Assembly (NCBI GenBank): GCA_963775875.1
Contig: CAVZKP010000022.1
Span: 62,001 to 126,000 of the forward strand
Source: AP-15 sp963775875
GTDB lineage: Bacteria; Pseudomonadota; Alphaproteobacteria; ATCC43930; CGMCC-115725
Direction of reading: 5' to 3'
Length of the DNA stretch: 64,000 nucleotides
Of the stretch, positions 8,652 to 16,878 are shown one piece after another (the stretch's first letter is position 1; the number at the start of each line of letters is the position of its first letter). Made by a program: the position numbers and the translations under genes. The notes under the pieces were generated by a model, which ran no database searches, was not told where the DNA came from, and was given only the letters and a program-made list of their open reading frames with translations.

Positions 8652-8981
8652 ATGCGAACCCTGCCTGCCCTTGCGCTCATTACCCTGTTGGCTGCGGGGT
8701 GCACGCCCTACATCCCGGTCAAGGAGGTGTTCGGCACCAGTGCGCTGAAGCCCACCGGCACCATCCCGCCCGAATTTGCCGAGTTCAACAATTACGACCC
8801 GCGGGTCAACGCGCTACTCGCCGACCAGATCTGCGCTACGCCCTATGAACTCACGGTCGAGAAATCGGCGGAGGCGGTGCCGGGCGAGATCGTCGCCGCC
8901 CGCGGGCGCTGCCAGCCTTACGCGACCGCCCTTGCCAATTTGACCTCGGCCTCGCAGCCTCCGACCGGAACAGCGCCCTGA
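8652..8981 (+). CDS. small putative lipoprotein
   Basis: A 109-residue protein with an N-terminal hydrophobic segment ending in the lipobox LLAAGC (cysteine at residue 17), so it is probably lipid-anchored. The mature part is short, polar and proline-rich with two further cysteines, and matches no family I can name. Start chosen at MRTLPALALIT because it places the signal sequence at the N-terminus. It follows queG by 57 bases on the same strand and may be co-transcribed, but no link to queuosine is evident. Confidence 0.65.
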   Translation: MRTLPALALITLLAAGCTPYIPVKEVFGTSALKPTGTIPPEFAEFNNYDPRVNALLADQICATPYELTVEKSAEAVPGEIVAARGRCQPYATALANLTSASQPPTGTAP

Positions 8982-8997
8982 GGAAGCCCGGGCCTCG

Positions 8998-10218
8998 TCA
9001 AGCTCCCACCAGGGTGGGTGGCGCCGCCGACGCCGATGATGCCGTCACCGCCGCGACGACCCGGTCGAGATTTGCCAGTTGCAATTTCCACTGATAATGC
9101 GTTTCGACAGCGGCGCGGGCCCGCCGCGCCATCAGCGCACGATAGCCGTCGTCGCGCAGTAGCCGGACGATATGGGCGGCAAATTCCTTGGGCTCGTCGG
9201 TCGCAACGATGCCCTGGCCCTGGGGGACGACCGTGCCACTCCACGCCGCGATGGAGGTGACGCAGGAGAGGCCCATCGCCATCGCCTCGAGCACTTTGTT
9301 CGGAAGGCCGCGCGCCATGCGCAGCGGCGCCGCGAACAGTTCGGCTTCATCAAGATAGGGCCGGGTATCCGCAACCCAACCGGTTACCCGCACCCCGGGC
9401 CGCCTCGCCAGGCGCCGCACCGCCGCCGACGGGCGGCTGCCGCAGATCGTCAAACTCGCCGCGGGAAGCTCTGCCTGCACCAGTGGCAGGATCTCGTCGC
9501 ACAACCGCGAGACGGCATCCACATTGGGCAGATAATCCATCACCCCGGTGAACACCATCGATCCCGGACGCTTTGGCAGGCCGGCAGAGCGAAAATAGTC
9601 GAGATCGACGCCATTGCCGACGAGACTGACCGGCGCGCCCGGAATTAGCCGCTCGAAATCGCGCTGTTCGGCGGCGGTGCATACCAGAGCGTGGGAGAAA
9701 CTGGACGCGATGTGCCGTTCGTAGGCGAGCATCCGGCGTTGCTCGGTCGCATAGACCCACTTCAGCGGGATGCTCGCCCGCTCGGCGTATTGCCCCCATT
9801 TCAGGGAGTCGACATCGCCGAACTGGGTGATCCGCGGCACCTGCGGAAAATGTTCGGCGTATTGTGCGGCGTTGCAGCTGAAGGCGATAATCAGATCCGG
9901 TCTCAGCGCGGCAAATTGCCGCCGGATCGCCTGATGCAGGCTTGGCTGGTCGAAAGCCGCGACCGAAAGCGGCTTCCCGGCGATCAGCGCGCCGAGGGCG
10001 CGCAGCCGGCTCGCCGTCCCGCTTACCGGAACCGCGGTGACGCTCTTGGCGTAAGCCGACAATCCCGGGATGTTATCGAGATCGCGAGCGCCGTCGCCGA
10101 GGCAGAACACGTGCACCTCATGCGCCTTCGCCAGGTGGCGGATTTCGTTGAAGGTCGTGATCTTGTCGCCGCGGTCGGGCGGGTAGGGGACGCGCTGGCA
10201 GACAAAGAAGATTCGCAT
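8998..10218 (-). CDS. glycosyltransferase of the PEP-CTERM/EpsH1-associated type (TIGR03087-like)
   Basis: A 406-residue GT-B fold glycosyltransferase, cytoplasmic, probably using a nucleotide sugar for surface glycan assembly. The start MRIFFVCQRVPYPPDRGDKI and the blocks ITQFGDVDSLKWGQYA, VFTGVMDYLPNVDAV and APLRMARGLPNKVLEAMAMG are characteristic of the TIGR03087 sugar transferase family, which in other genomes sits with exosortase/PEP-CTERM loci. No exosortase is seen here. It is divergent from the heptose operon, suggesting a shared role in envelope polysaccharide. Confidence 0.85.
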   Translation of the reverse strand: MRIFFVCQRVPYPPDRGDKITTFNEIRHLAKAHEVHVFCLGDGARDLDNIPGLSAYAKSVTAVPVSGTASRLRALGALIAGKPLSVAAFDQPSLHQAIRRQFAALRPDLIIAFSCNAAQYAEHFPQVPRITQFGDVDSLKWGQYAERASIPLKWVYATEQRRMLAYERHIASSFSHALVCTAAEQRDFERLIPGAPVSLVGNGVDLDYFRSAGLPKRPGSMVFTGVMDYLPNVDAVSRLCDEILPLVQAELPAASLTICGSRPSAAVRRLARRPGVRVTGWVADTRPYLDEAELFAAPLRMARGLPNKVLEAMAMGLSCVTSIAAWSGTVVPQGQGIVATDEPKEFAAHIVRLLRDDGYRALMARRARAAVETHYQWKLQLANLDRVVAAVTASSASAAPPTLVGA

Positions 10219-10474
10219 TGCTCACCCGCTTCAATCGGTCGCCATGTCCGGCGCCGGGGACGCTCAGCTGCCAGGTTTGGCGGCGATCGCAATACCGGCG
10301 CCTCGGCCGCGCTTCGTCTGCGGCAACTGGACACGCGCCGCAGCCAATGTTATATGGCGGTCGCGCCCTGTATGCCACGCTCACTATTTACGACAGTTTA
10401 CCGGAGCGGGGATTTGGGTAATCTGTTGTTCACATCAGCGTCGGCGATGGCGCGAATGCTTTGGGAGTTCGGCG

Positions 10475-11521
10475 ATGATCTCGGATCTTCGAACGACCAT
10501 CCGGGCCCGCGCCCCGTTGCGGCTCGGGCTTGCCGGCGGCGGCACCGACCTTTCGCCCTATTGCGACGAATTCGGCGGCGCGGTTCTCAACACCACGATC
10601 GATCGCTTCGCCTACGCCTTCATCACCCCCCGCGACGACGGCAAGATCGCGTTCTGCGCCAAGGATTTGAACTGGGAGGAGGTGCTGGAGGCCGCACCCG
10701 AACTGCCGCAGGCGCGGCTGTTGCTGCACCGCGGCGTCTACGAACGCATGGTACGCGACCATAATCGCGGGGAGCCGATCGCGCTGACCATCACCACGAC
10801 CGTCGACGCGCCGCTGGGCTCGGGTCTGGGCTCATCCTCGGCGCTGGTCGTGGCTCTGGTCGACGCCTTCCGGTTGTTATTTGGCGCGCCGCTGGGACAA
10901 TATGACGTGGCCCACTTGGCCTTTGAGATCGAGCGCCTCGATCTCGAACTGGCGGGCGGTAGGCAGGATCAGTACTCGGCGGCCTTTGGCGGCACCAATT
11001 TTATCGAATTTCTCGCCAAGGACCGGGTCATCGTCAATCCGCTGCGGGTTTCCGACGGCGCCCGCAACGAGCTCGAATCTTCGCTCGTGATCTGCTTTTC
11101 CGGGCGCTCGCGCGACGCCTCCGAGATCATCGAGCAGCAGACTTCCGGAATGATGGATCACAGCATCCGCACGCTCGCCGCCTTGGACCGGCTGAAGGCC
11201 GACGCGATCGAAATGAAAAATGCGCTGCTCGCCGGCGACGTGCGGGCCATGGCGCGCATCCTCGATGATTCGTGGAGCGCCAAAAAAATGACCGCGCCGG
11301 GTATTTCTACCGACAAAATCGACCAGCTGTGCGAGGTCGCCTTTGCCAACGGCGCGCGCGCCGGAAAAGTATCCGGCGCCGGCGGTGGCGGCTTCGTCAT
11401 GTTCATCGTCGATCCCGAGAACCGTCTCGACCTGCTCGAGGCCTTGAACGCCGCCGGCGGCGTCGCCGGGCCGGTCAAATTCACCGAGCGCGGCTGCGAG
11501 ACCTGGCAGGTGCGTCGATGA
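10475..11521 (+). CDS. hddA: D-glycero-alpha-D-manno-heptose-7-phosphate kinase (GHMP kinase)
   Basis: Phosphorylates heptose 7-phosphate at C1 on the route to GDP-heptose. The 348-residue product opens with RARAPLRLGLAGGGTDLSPY, has the GHMP ATP loop PLGSGLGSSSALVVALV and the C-terminal glycine-rich loop SGAGGGGFVMF. Start chosen at MISDLRTTI; a longer open frame runs upstream but its sequence is not conserved-looking. It overlaps gmhA by 4 bases (ATGA) and begins a three-gene heptose operon. Confidence 0.9.
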   Translation: MISDLRTTIRARAPLRLGLAGGGTDLSPYCDEFGGAVLNTTIDRFAYAFITPRDDGKIAFCAKDLNWEEVLEAAPELPQARLLLHRGVYERMVRDHNRGEPIALTITTTVDAPLGSGLGSSSALVVALVDAFRLLFGAPLGQYDVAHLAFEIERLDLELAGGRQDQYSAAFGGTNFIEFLAKDRVIVNPLRVSDGARNELESSLVICFSGRSRDASEIIEQQTSGMMDHSIRTLAALDRLKADAIEMKNALLAGDVRAMARILDDSWSAKKMTAPGISTDKIDQLCEVAFANGARAGKVSGAGGGGFVMFIVDPENRLDLLEALNAAGGVAGPVKFTERGCETWQVRR

Positions 11522-12099
11522 GTGCAATTCGGGACTACCTGACCCAATCGCGCGATGCGGTTCAGGCCGCGATCGACGACCCGGCCTTTTGCAGCACCAT
11601 CGCCGCCATCGTCGAACTGGCCGCGGATGCGCTCGGCAACGGTCGCAAGCTGCTGCTCGCCGGCAATGGCGGCAGCGCCGGCGACGCCCAGCACATTGCC
11701 GGGGAATTCCTGTCGCGGCTCAATTATGACCGCGCCCCGGCCGCGGCCTTGGCGTTGACCACCGACAGCTCGGTGCTGACCGCGATCGGCAATGATTATG
11801 GCTACGAGCGGATCTTCGAGCGCCAGATCCTCGGCCTCGGTACCGCTGGCGATGTGTTCGTCGCGATCTCGACCTCGGGCCGTTCGCCGAACATTCTGCG
11901 CGCGATCGATGCCGCTCGCGACAAGGGGCTCGCGGTCGTCGGCTTTACCGGCCGCACTGGCGGGAAGATGGCGGGGCGCTGCGATCTTTGCCTGCATGCC
12001 CCTTCCGATTCGACACCGCTGATCCAGCAGATCCACATCATTGCCGGACACATCGTCTGCGGTCTTGTCGAAGAACGACTGTTTCCGCCGCCGCGCTAA
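11518..12099 (+). CDS. gmhA: sedoheptulose-7-phosphate isomerase
   Basis: Converts sedoheptulose 7-phosphate to D-glycero-D-manno-heptose 7-phosphate, the first heptose step. The 193-residue SIS-fold protein has LLLAGNGGSAGDAQHIAGEF, the STSGRSPNILRA phosphate loop and the C-terminal QQIHIIAGHIVCGLVE helix with the metal-site His. The start overlaps hddA's stop (ATGA), so the two are translationally coupled. Confidence 0.93.
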   Translation: MSAIRDYLTQSRDAVQAAIDDPAFCSTIAAIVELAADALGNGRKLLLAGNGGSAGDAQHIAGEFLSRLNYDRAPAAALALTTDSSVLTAIGNDYGYERIFERQILGLGTAGDVFVAISTSGRSPNILRAIDAARDKGLAVVGFTGRTGGKMAGRCDLCLHAPSDSTPLIQQIHIIAGHIVCGLVEERLFPPPR

Positions 12100-12114
12100 G
12101 CGGGGGTCCGCCCG

Positions 12115-13326
12115 TTGATCAGCCAGGCGGTGATCCTGTGCGGCGGGCTTGGCAGCCGGCTCGGCGCGCTAACGGCAGAGACGCCGAAACCGCTGCTGCC
12201 GGTCGCCGGTGAGCCCTTTCTCGACGTGCTGCTGTTCGAACTCGGCCGGCACGGCGTCCGGCGGGTCCTATTGCTCGCCGGTTTTGCCGCCGATCGGGTC
12301 GCCGAATATGCGGCCGCGACACCGGCAGGAGCGCGGTTCGATCTCGAGATTGCGGTCGCGGTCGAGCCCGGGCGGGCCGGAACCGGCGGCGCGCTGTGGC
12401 ATGCGCGTGACCATCTCGACGATCGTTTTTTTCTGCTCAACGGCGATTCGTGGTTCGACGTCAATCTGCTGGCTTTGGCCGCTCAGGCCATGGCCGAGCC
12501 ATCCGCGATCGCGGCGATCGCTGCGAGACGGCTTGCCGAAGCGTCCCGATATGGAGTTGTCGAGATCGAGCGCGGCCGGGTCGCCAGGTTCGGCGCCCGC
12601 CCGGAGCATCCCGGTCCTGGGCTGGTCAATGGCGGGGTATATGTCTGCCGGAGCGCACTGGTGGATCGCCTCACGCCGTGCTGCTCGCTCGAGACCGAGG
12701 TGTTTCCGCATCTCGTCCGTGAGCAGATGCTGTTGGCTACGCGGTTCGACGGCTATTTCATCGATATCGGCGTTCCCAACTCTTATTTGCGCGCGCAGCA
12801 CGAAGTGCCGCGGCAGCGGCGGCGGCCGGCGGTCTTTCTCGATCGCGACGGGGTCTTGAACCACGATGATGGCCATGTCGGGACACGCGCGCGCTTCCGC
12901 TGGATCGATGGCGCCGCAGCGGCGGTCAGGCGGCTCAACGATGCCGGGTTCTTCGTCTTTGTCGTGAGCAATCAGGCGGGGGTCGCGCGCGGCTTCTATG
13001 CAGAGGAAGAGGTGCGGGCGCTGCATGCCGAGATTGCCGCAGAACTTGCCGGCTCGGGCGCCCATTTCGACGACATCCGCTATTGCCCGTTCCACCCCGA
13101 GGCGGTTATCCCCGAATACCGTCGGCTCAGCGATTGGCGCAAACCCGCACCCGGCATGATATTAGACCTGCTGCACTGCTGGCCGGTCGACCGCGGAGCG
13201 AGCCTGATGATCGGCGACCGCCCGTCGGATTGCGCCGCCGCCGCCGCCGCCGGCATCGCCGGCCACATTTTCCCAGGCGGCAACCTCGACCGCTTTGTCG
13301 CCGGGATTCTAGCCTCGCGGGCGTGA
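12115..13326 (+). CDS. hddC-gmhB: fused heptose-1-phosphate guanylyltransferase (HddC) and heptose-1,7-bisphosphate phosphatase (GmhB)
   Basis: One 403-residue protein with two enzymes in series. Residues 1 to about 235 are a sugar-phosphate nucleotidyltransferase (QAVILCGGLGSRLGALTAETPKPLLPV; product-binding block NGDSWFDVNL). Residues about 238-400 are a HAD phosphatase with the nucleophile motif VFLDRDGVLN, VVSNQAGVARG, the zinc-loop region YCPFHPEA and MIGDRPSDCAAA. Together with hddA and gmhA this supplies GDP-D-glycero-alpha-D-manno-heptose. The start is TTG, preceded by GGGGG 8 bases upstream. The zinc loop keeps one Cys and one His (YCPFHP); whether all GmhB zinc ligands remain is not clear. 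Confidence 0.88.
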   Translation: MISQAVILCGGLGSRLGALTAETPKPLLPVAGEPFLDVLLFELGRHGVRRVLLLAGFAADRVAEYAAATPAGARFDLEIAVAVEPGRAGTGGALWHARDHLDDRFFLLNGDSWFDVNLLALAAQAMAEPSAIAAIAARRLAEASRYGVVEIERGRVARFGARPEHPGPGLVNGGVYVCRSALVDRLTPCCSLETEVFPHLVREQMLLATRFDGYFIDIGVPNSYLRAQHEVPRQRRRPAVFLDRDGVLNHDDGHVGTRARFRWIDGAAAAVRRLNDAGFFVFVVSNQAGVARGFYAEEEVRALHAEIAAELAGSGAHFDDIRYCPFHPEAVIPEYRRLSDWRKPAPGMILDLLHCWPVDRGASLMIGDRPSDCAAAAAAGIAGHIFPGGNLDRFVAGILASRA

Positions 13327-13327
13327 G

Positions 13328-13759
13328 TCAGCCGCCGCCGCGGGCCGAGAGGCTGGCGGGTTCCCCGCGCAGCCGATCGAGGCTCCACTCACCCCCGCCG
13401 GCGACACACAGATAGAGGAAGACGAAGCAAAAAAGGATCGCCGCGTCGCCCCCGTTCAACGCCGGGAAAAAGCTCCTCGGAAAGTGCGCCATGAAATAGG
13501 CGACGGCCATGTCCCCGGACAGGATGAAGGCGACCGGCCGGGTGAACAGCCCGACGCATGCCAGCGAACCGCCGACCGACTCGATCACGCCTTGCACCCC
13601 GAGCAAGGACGCCAGGCGCAGATGGGCGAAAGCGGCAGCATGCGGAAAGCCGAACAGTTTGGACGTGCCATGCTCCAGGAAGACGATCCCGGCGACAAAG
13701 CGCAGGATGCTCAATACGCGTGGCTCCCATACGGGCCGCCAAACAGCGTTGCCGCGCAA
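13328..13759 (-). CDS. DoxX family membrane protein
   Basis: A 143-residue integral membrane protein with about four transmembrane helices. ILRFVAGIVFLEHGTSKLFGFP and ESVGGSLACVGLFTRPVAF are typical of DoxX/YphA proteins, whose exact role is poorly known (redox or quinone-linked functions have been proposed). It converges with the heptose operon, leaving a single base between the two stop codons. Confidence 0.85.
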   Translation of the reverse strand: MRGNAVWRPVWEPRVLSILRFVAGIVFLEHGTSKLFGFPHAAAFAHLRLASLLGVQGVIESVGGSLACVGLFTRPVAFILSGDMAVAYFMAHFPRSFFPALNGGDAAILFCFVFLYLCVAGGGEWSLDRLRGEPASLSARGGG

Positions 13760-13968
13760 TTCGCAGTCTCCCTCGCATCGGTTTGCGGCTTGGCTGGCCG
13801 CCGGTCGGCAGGGAGATTAAGCTTCATCGCGGCAGTAGCACAATGATTGCGCTGGCGCCGCGGCAACCCCGGGCGTCCGGCAATTTCGCGCCATTTTGAC
13901 AAGAGCGCACACACGGCGCACTCTTTGCGGGTTATGATTGGCCCAGACGCCATTGAAGAGCCGAGACG

Positions 13969-14946
13969 ATGCCGAAAAACGCAGACTGGGAAATTCCGGG
14001 CGAAATCCAGCCGAAGCCCGGCGAATGCAGCTTTGACCTCGACCGCGCCCTCGACGCGGTGTTGGGCCTGCGGGCGACGATCCCGGAGGATGCCTTCACC
14101 GCCGGGACGCTCGGCACCGAGCGCGCGGGCAGCGGCGTCCTGATCCGCCGTGATGGTCTGGTGCTGACGATCGGCTATCTGGTCACCGAAGCCGAAACGA
14201 TCTGGCTCACCTCGGCGACAGGCGGGGCGGTGCCCGGGCATGTCCTCGCCTATGACCAGGAGACCGGTTTCGGTCTGGTCCAGGCGCTCGGCAGTCTGAA
14301 TGTGGCGCCGCTCGAATTGGGCGTCGGCATGCGCGTCGGCGCTGGCGACCATGCCATTATGGCCGCCGAAGGGGGGCGTCGCCACGCCATCTCGGCGCGC
14401 GTCGTCGCCCGACAGGAATTCGCCGGCTATTGGGAATACGTGCTCGACCACGCGATCTTCACCGCCCCGGCGCACCCGTTTTGGGGCGGCGCGGCGTTGA
14501 TTGCCGCGGACGGCAGGCTGATCGGCATCGGCTCCCTGCATGTTCAGCATTCGAGCGGTCGCGAACTGCGCCGTGACGTCAACATGGTGGTGCCGATCGA
14601 CTTGTTGCCGCCGATCCTCGACGACATGTTGAATTATGGCCGGCCGAACCGTCCGGTGCGCCCTTGGCTCGGCCTCTACGCCGCCGAAGTCGAGGACGCG
14701 ATCGTCGTTGCCGGTCTCGCTGAACGGGGGCCCGCGAACAAGGCCGGGCTGCGGCCTGGGGATCGCATCCTCGCGGTGCGCGAGGACCCGGTGGCGAGCC
14801 TCGCCGGCTTCTGGCGTAAAGTCTGGGCCGGCGGGCCGGCCGGCAGTGAGGTCCAGCTCCAGGTGGTGCGCGATGGCGAAACCATGACGGTTCGTGTGCT
14901 GTCCGCCGATCGCACCCGGTTTCTCAAGGCACCCAAGCTGCACTAG
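13969..14946 (+). CDS. HtrA/DegP-like pseudoprotease with C-terminal PDZ domain
   Basis: A 325-residue S1C (HtrA) fold: trypsin-like domain at about 48-215 and a PDZ domain at about 228-312 (RPWLGLYAAEVEDAIVVAGL, AGLRPGDRILAVREDPV). By alignment by eye with DegP, all three catalytic positions are replaced: the His of the TNNHV motif is Tyr70 (LTIGYLV), the Asp of SDIAL is Gly100 (TGFGLVQ), and the Ser of GNSGG is Trp172 (PFWGGAAL). It is therefore unlikely to cut peptides and may act as a binding or scaffold protein. No signal peptide is visible, unlike periplasmic DegP. Its TAG stop codon lies within the CTAG target duplicated by the adjacent IS481-type element. Confidence 0.8.
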   Translation: MPKNADWEIPGEIQPKPGECSFDLDRALDAVLGLRATIPEDAFTAGTLGTERAGSGVLIRRDGLVLTIGYLVTEAETIWLTSATGGAVPGHVLAYDQETGFGLVQALGSLNVAPLELGVGMRVGAGDHAIMAAEGGRRHAISARVVARQEFAGYWEYVLDHAIFTAPAHPFWGGAALIAADGRLIGIGSLHVQHSSGRELRRDVNMVVPIDLLPPILDDMLNYGRPNRPVRPWLGLYAAEVEDAIVVAGLAERGPANKAGLRPGDRILAVREDPVASLAGFWRKVWAGGPAGSEVQLQVVRDGETMTVRVLSADRTRFLKAPKLH

Positions 14947-15873
14947 ATGTCGAAGCCAAGCAGGTTGTTCAGCTTTGAGGCGGGCGGTTGTCCACCGAGG
15001 GCTGAGTGTGGTCGGTTGTGGTTGTAGTCGGTGATCCAGGGCTGCATGGCGTGGCCTCGCTCGGCGGAGGAGTGGTAGGCGCGGGCATAGGCCCATTCGC
15101 GCAGGCTGGTTTGGATGAAGCGCTCGGCCTTACCGTTGGTGCGCGGCGTGTAGGGTGCCTGATCCCGGCCTCTTTGAGGCGGCTGCGGAAGGCGTGGCTA
15201 CGGTAGGCCGAGCCATTGTCGGTCATGACACGTTCCACGCTGACGCCGAGAGGGGCGAACCAGGCGAGCGCGCGGTCGAGGAAGGCGATGGCGCTCTCTT
15301 TCGTTTCGTCGGGCAGGAGTTCGGTGTAGGCCAGCCGCGAGGCATCGTCGATGCAGACATGCAGCACCTCCCAGCCGATGCCGCGGTTCTTCACCATGCC
15401 GCTATGCTGGCCGGTGATGCGGTGGCCGACGCCGTCGATGCGGCCGAGCTTCTTGGTGTCGAAGTGCAACAGTTCGCCCGGCCGCGCGCGCGGGTAGCGC
15501 ACCATCGGCGCCGGCCGGTCGAGCGCCTTCAGACGGCCGAGGCCGAGCCGGCGCAGCACCACCCCCACCGTCGAGCGCGGCATCGCAAGCGCCCGGGCGA
15601 TCCGCGGGCCGGTCATGCGGTCTCGCCGCAGTCGCTCGATCTCGGCTACCCGCTCAGCCGGCACCGAAGCGCGGTATCGCGCGGGCACCGAGCTCCTGTC
15701 GCACAGCATCCGCTCGCCGCCCGCCCGATACCGCCCAGCCAATGGTAGGTGCGGCGCACCGAAAGCCCGGCTGCCGCCGCCGCATCGGCCACCGTCCAAC
15801 CCGCTTCCTCGATCCGCAAAACCAGCAGGAGTCGACCTTGCGGCGTCAGCCGCGCATTCTTGTGTACCTTCAT
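14943..15873 (-). pseudogene. IS481-family DDE transposase, two frame disruptions
   Basis: The conserved IS481 start MKVHKNARLTPQGRLLLV and a helix-turn-helix region (AAGLSVRRTYHWL) are in one frame; one base is missing near 15733. The next frame carries the integrase core: FDTKKLGRIDGVGHRITG, WEVLHVCIDDASRLAYTE (second conserved Asp region), RVMTDNGSAYRSHAF. A short deletion near 15155 then shifts to a third frame with YTPRTNGKAERFIQT (catalytic Glu region) and HNRPHSALGGQPP. The stop codon TAG is not inside the element: it is provided by the CTAG target, on the opposite strand to the stop of the neighbouring HtrA-like gene. Confidence 0.85.
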
Positions 15874-15958
15874 CCGGGCCTCCGGGTCAGGGTTGGCTGG
15901 CTTCACAACCCCAACCTCACACCCCAGACCCGGATGAACAACCTCCATAGCTTCGACA
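14948..15958 (-). mobile_element. IS481-family insertion sequence, about 1.0 kb, with inverted ends and CTAG target duplication
   Basis: Both ends are visible. The left end (14948-14971) and the complement of the right end (15935-15958) read TGTCGAAGC-nnnnn-AGGTTGTTCA, matching at 21 of 24 positions. They are flanked by ACTAGA (14942-14947) and CCTAGA (15959-15964), which fits the NCTAGN target of IS481-type elements with one base changed since insertion. The element contains a single transposase gene with two frame breaks. No second copy is present in the window, so autonomous activity is unlikely for this copy. Confidence 0.85.
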
Positions 15959-16065
15959 CCTAGATCGCTGCGCGACCATGCGAGATCCACCGCCAATGGC
16001 TCAGCCGGCCCGGGCGCGACACGAAGTTTGGCCGTTGACAACAGGGCTTTAACAGTTCGCCCGGT

Positions 16066-16554
16066 TCAATAAGGAACCTTGTCGGTCTTTGCCTGGTACT
16101 TTTTCCAGATCTCGACAGCTTCGGGGCGTTGAATCTGGCTCGCCGGAATGGTGCGATCCTGCGTCGGATGGCGCAGCTGCTGGGAAATCATCGCGTCATC
16201 GAACCCGCCATATTCAAGGGCGTCGGCGACCGTCGCGCCATAGTAGATCCGTTCGATGCCGGCCCAGTAGGACGCGGCAGCGCACATCGGGCACGGCTCG
16301 GCGCTGGTATACATCGTGCAACCTTTCAGCTTGAAGGTGCCGAGCTTTTTGCATGCTTCGCGAATAGCCTCCATCTCGCCATGCCATGTCGGATCGCGCT
16401 CGGCGACGACTCGGTTGGCGCCTTCGGCGATGATCTCGCCATCTCTGACGATGACGGTGCCAAACGCCCCGCCGGCATTGTCGATCAGCGATGTTTTTGC
16501 CGACAGCTCAATTGCCCGCCGCATGAACTTCTCGTGCCGCGGATCATGAGGCAT
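16066..16554 (-). CDS. cytidine-deaminase-fold nucleobase deaminase, probable guanine deaminase
   Basis: A 162-residue zinc deaminase. The zinc-site motifs are WHGEMEAI (His58, catalytic Glu60) and SAEPCPMC (Cys88, Cys91). Length, the block GGFDDAMISQQL and the C-terminal acidic/aromatic tail resemble B. subtilis-type guanine deaminase (GuaD), which converts guanine to xanthine, more than tRNA adenosine deaminase. It stands alone on its strand just beyond the IS481 element. Related substrates (cytosine, other aminopyrimidines) cannot be excluded. Confidence 0.8.
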   Translation of the reverse strand: MPHDPRHEKFMRRAIELSAKTSLIDNAGGAFGTVIVRDGEIIAEGANRVVAERDPTWHGEMEAIREACKKLGTFKLKGCTMYTSAEPCPMCAAASYWAGIERIYYGATVADALEYGGFDDAMISQQLRHPTQDRTIPASQIQRPEAVEIWKKYQAKTDKVPY

Positions 16555-16878
16555 GACTTATTTCTCCAAAGAATTTCGTGATACCGCGCTCGGTCGCGCG
16601 GCATCTATGCTGAGCTCGATACTTGAAGAAAAACCTAAGATCGGTCGGCTAGCCCGGATAATTCATCGGGCTTGATGAGTATAGCGCAAACCATTGGAAT
16701 CACGTAGAATTCAATTGCTCCGGCCGAACCGAAGCGCCATGCACACCTAAGGGCCGGCCGTCTGCCAGAGATCGCCGCGGATCTCTGTTCGCGGCGGGCC
16801 ATGGCGCGGTTGGCTCGCGCTCAAGCGCATGATGGCGGCGATGGTCGAGTTGAACCGCCCACCGGTCGTGGTTCTGCA
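16555..16878. other. intergenic region with no recognisable gene
   Basis: About 320 bases between the deaminase and a methyltransferase gene, both on the minus strand. The half nearer the deaminase is AT-richer and contains a seven-pair hairpin (AGCCCG...CGGGCT, 16651-16672) without a T-run. The other half is GC-rich and one plus-strand frame reads ALKRMMAAMVELNRPPVVVL without a start or stop context; it may be a remnant of a lost gene, but I cannot identify it. Confidence 0.4.

Noticed and set aside
13969..14946. Calling this gene an active DegP protease
   Set aside because: The positions aligned to His, Asp and Ser are Tyr, Gly and Trp.
13711..15096. 461-codon minus-strand frame across the HtrA-like gene
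   Set aside because: Only the first 50 codons match the transposase end; the rest is the antisense shadow of the HtrA-like gene.
16651..16672. Terminator for the guanine deaminase or methyltransferase
   Set aside because: The stem is only seven pairs, has no T-run and lies upstream rather than downstream of the deaminase gene.
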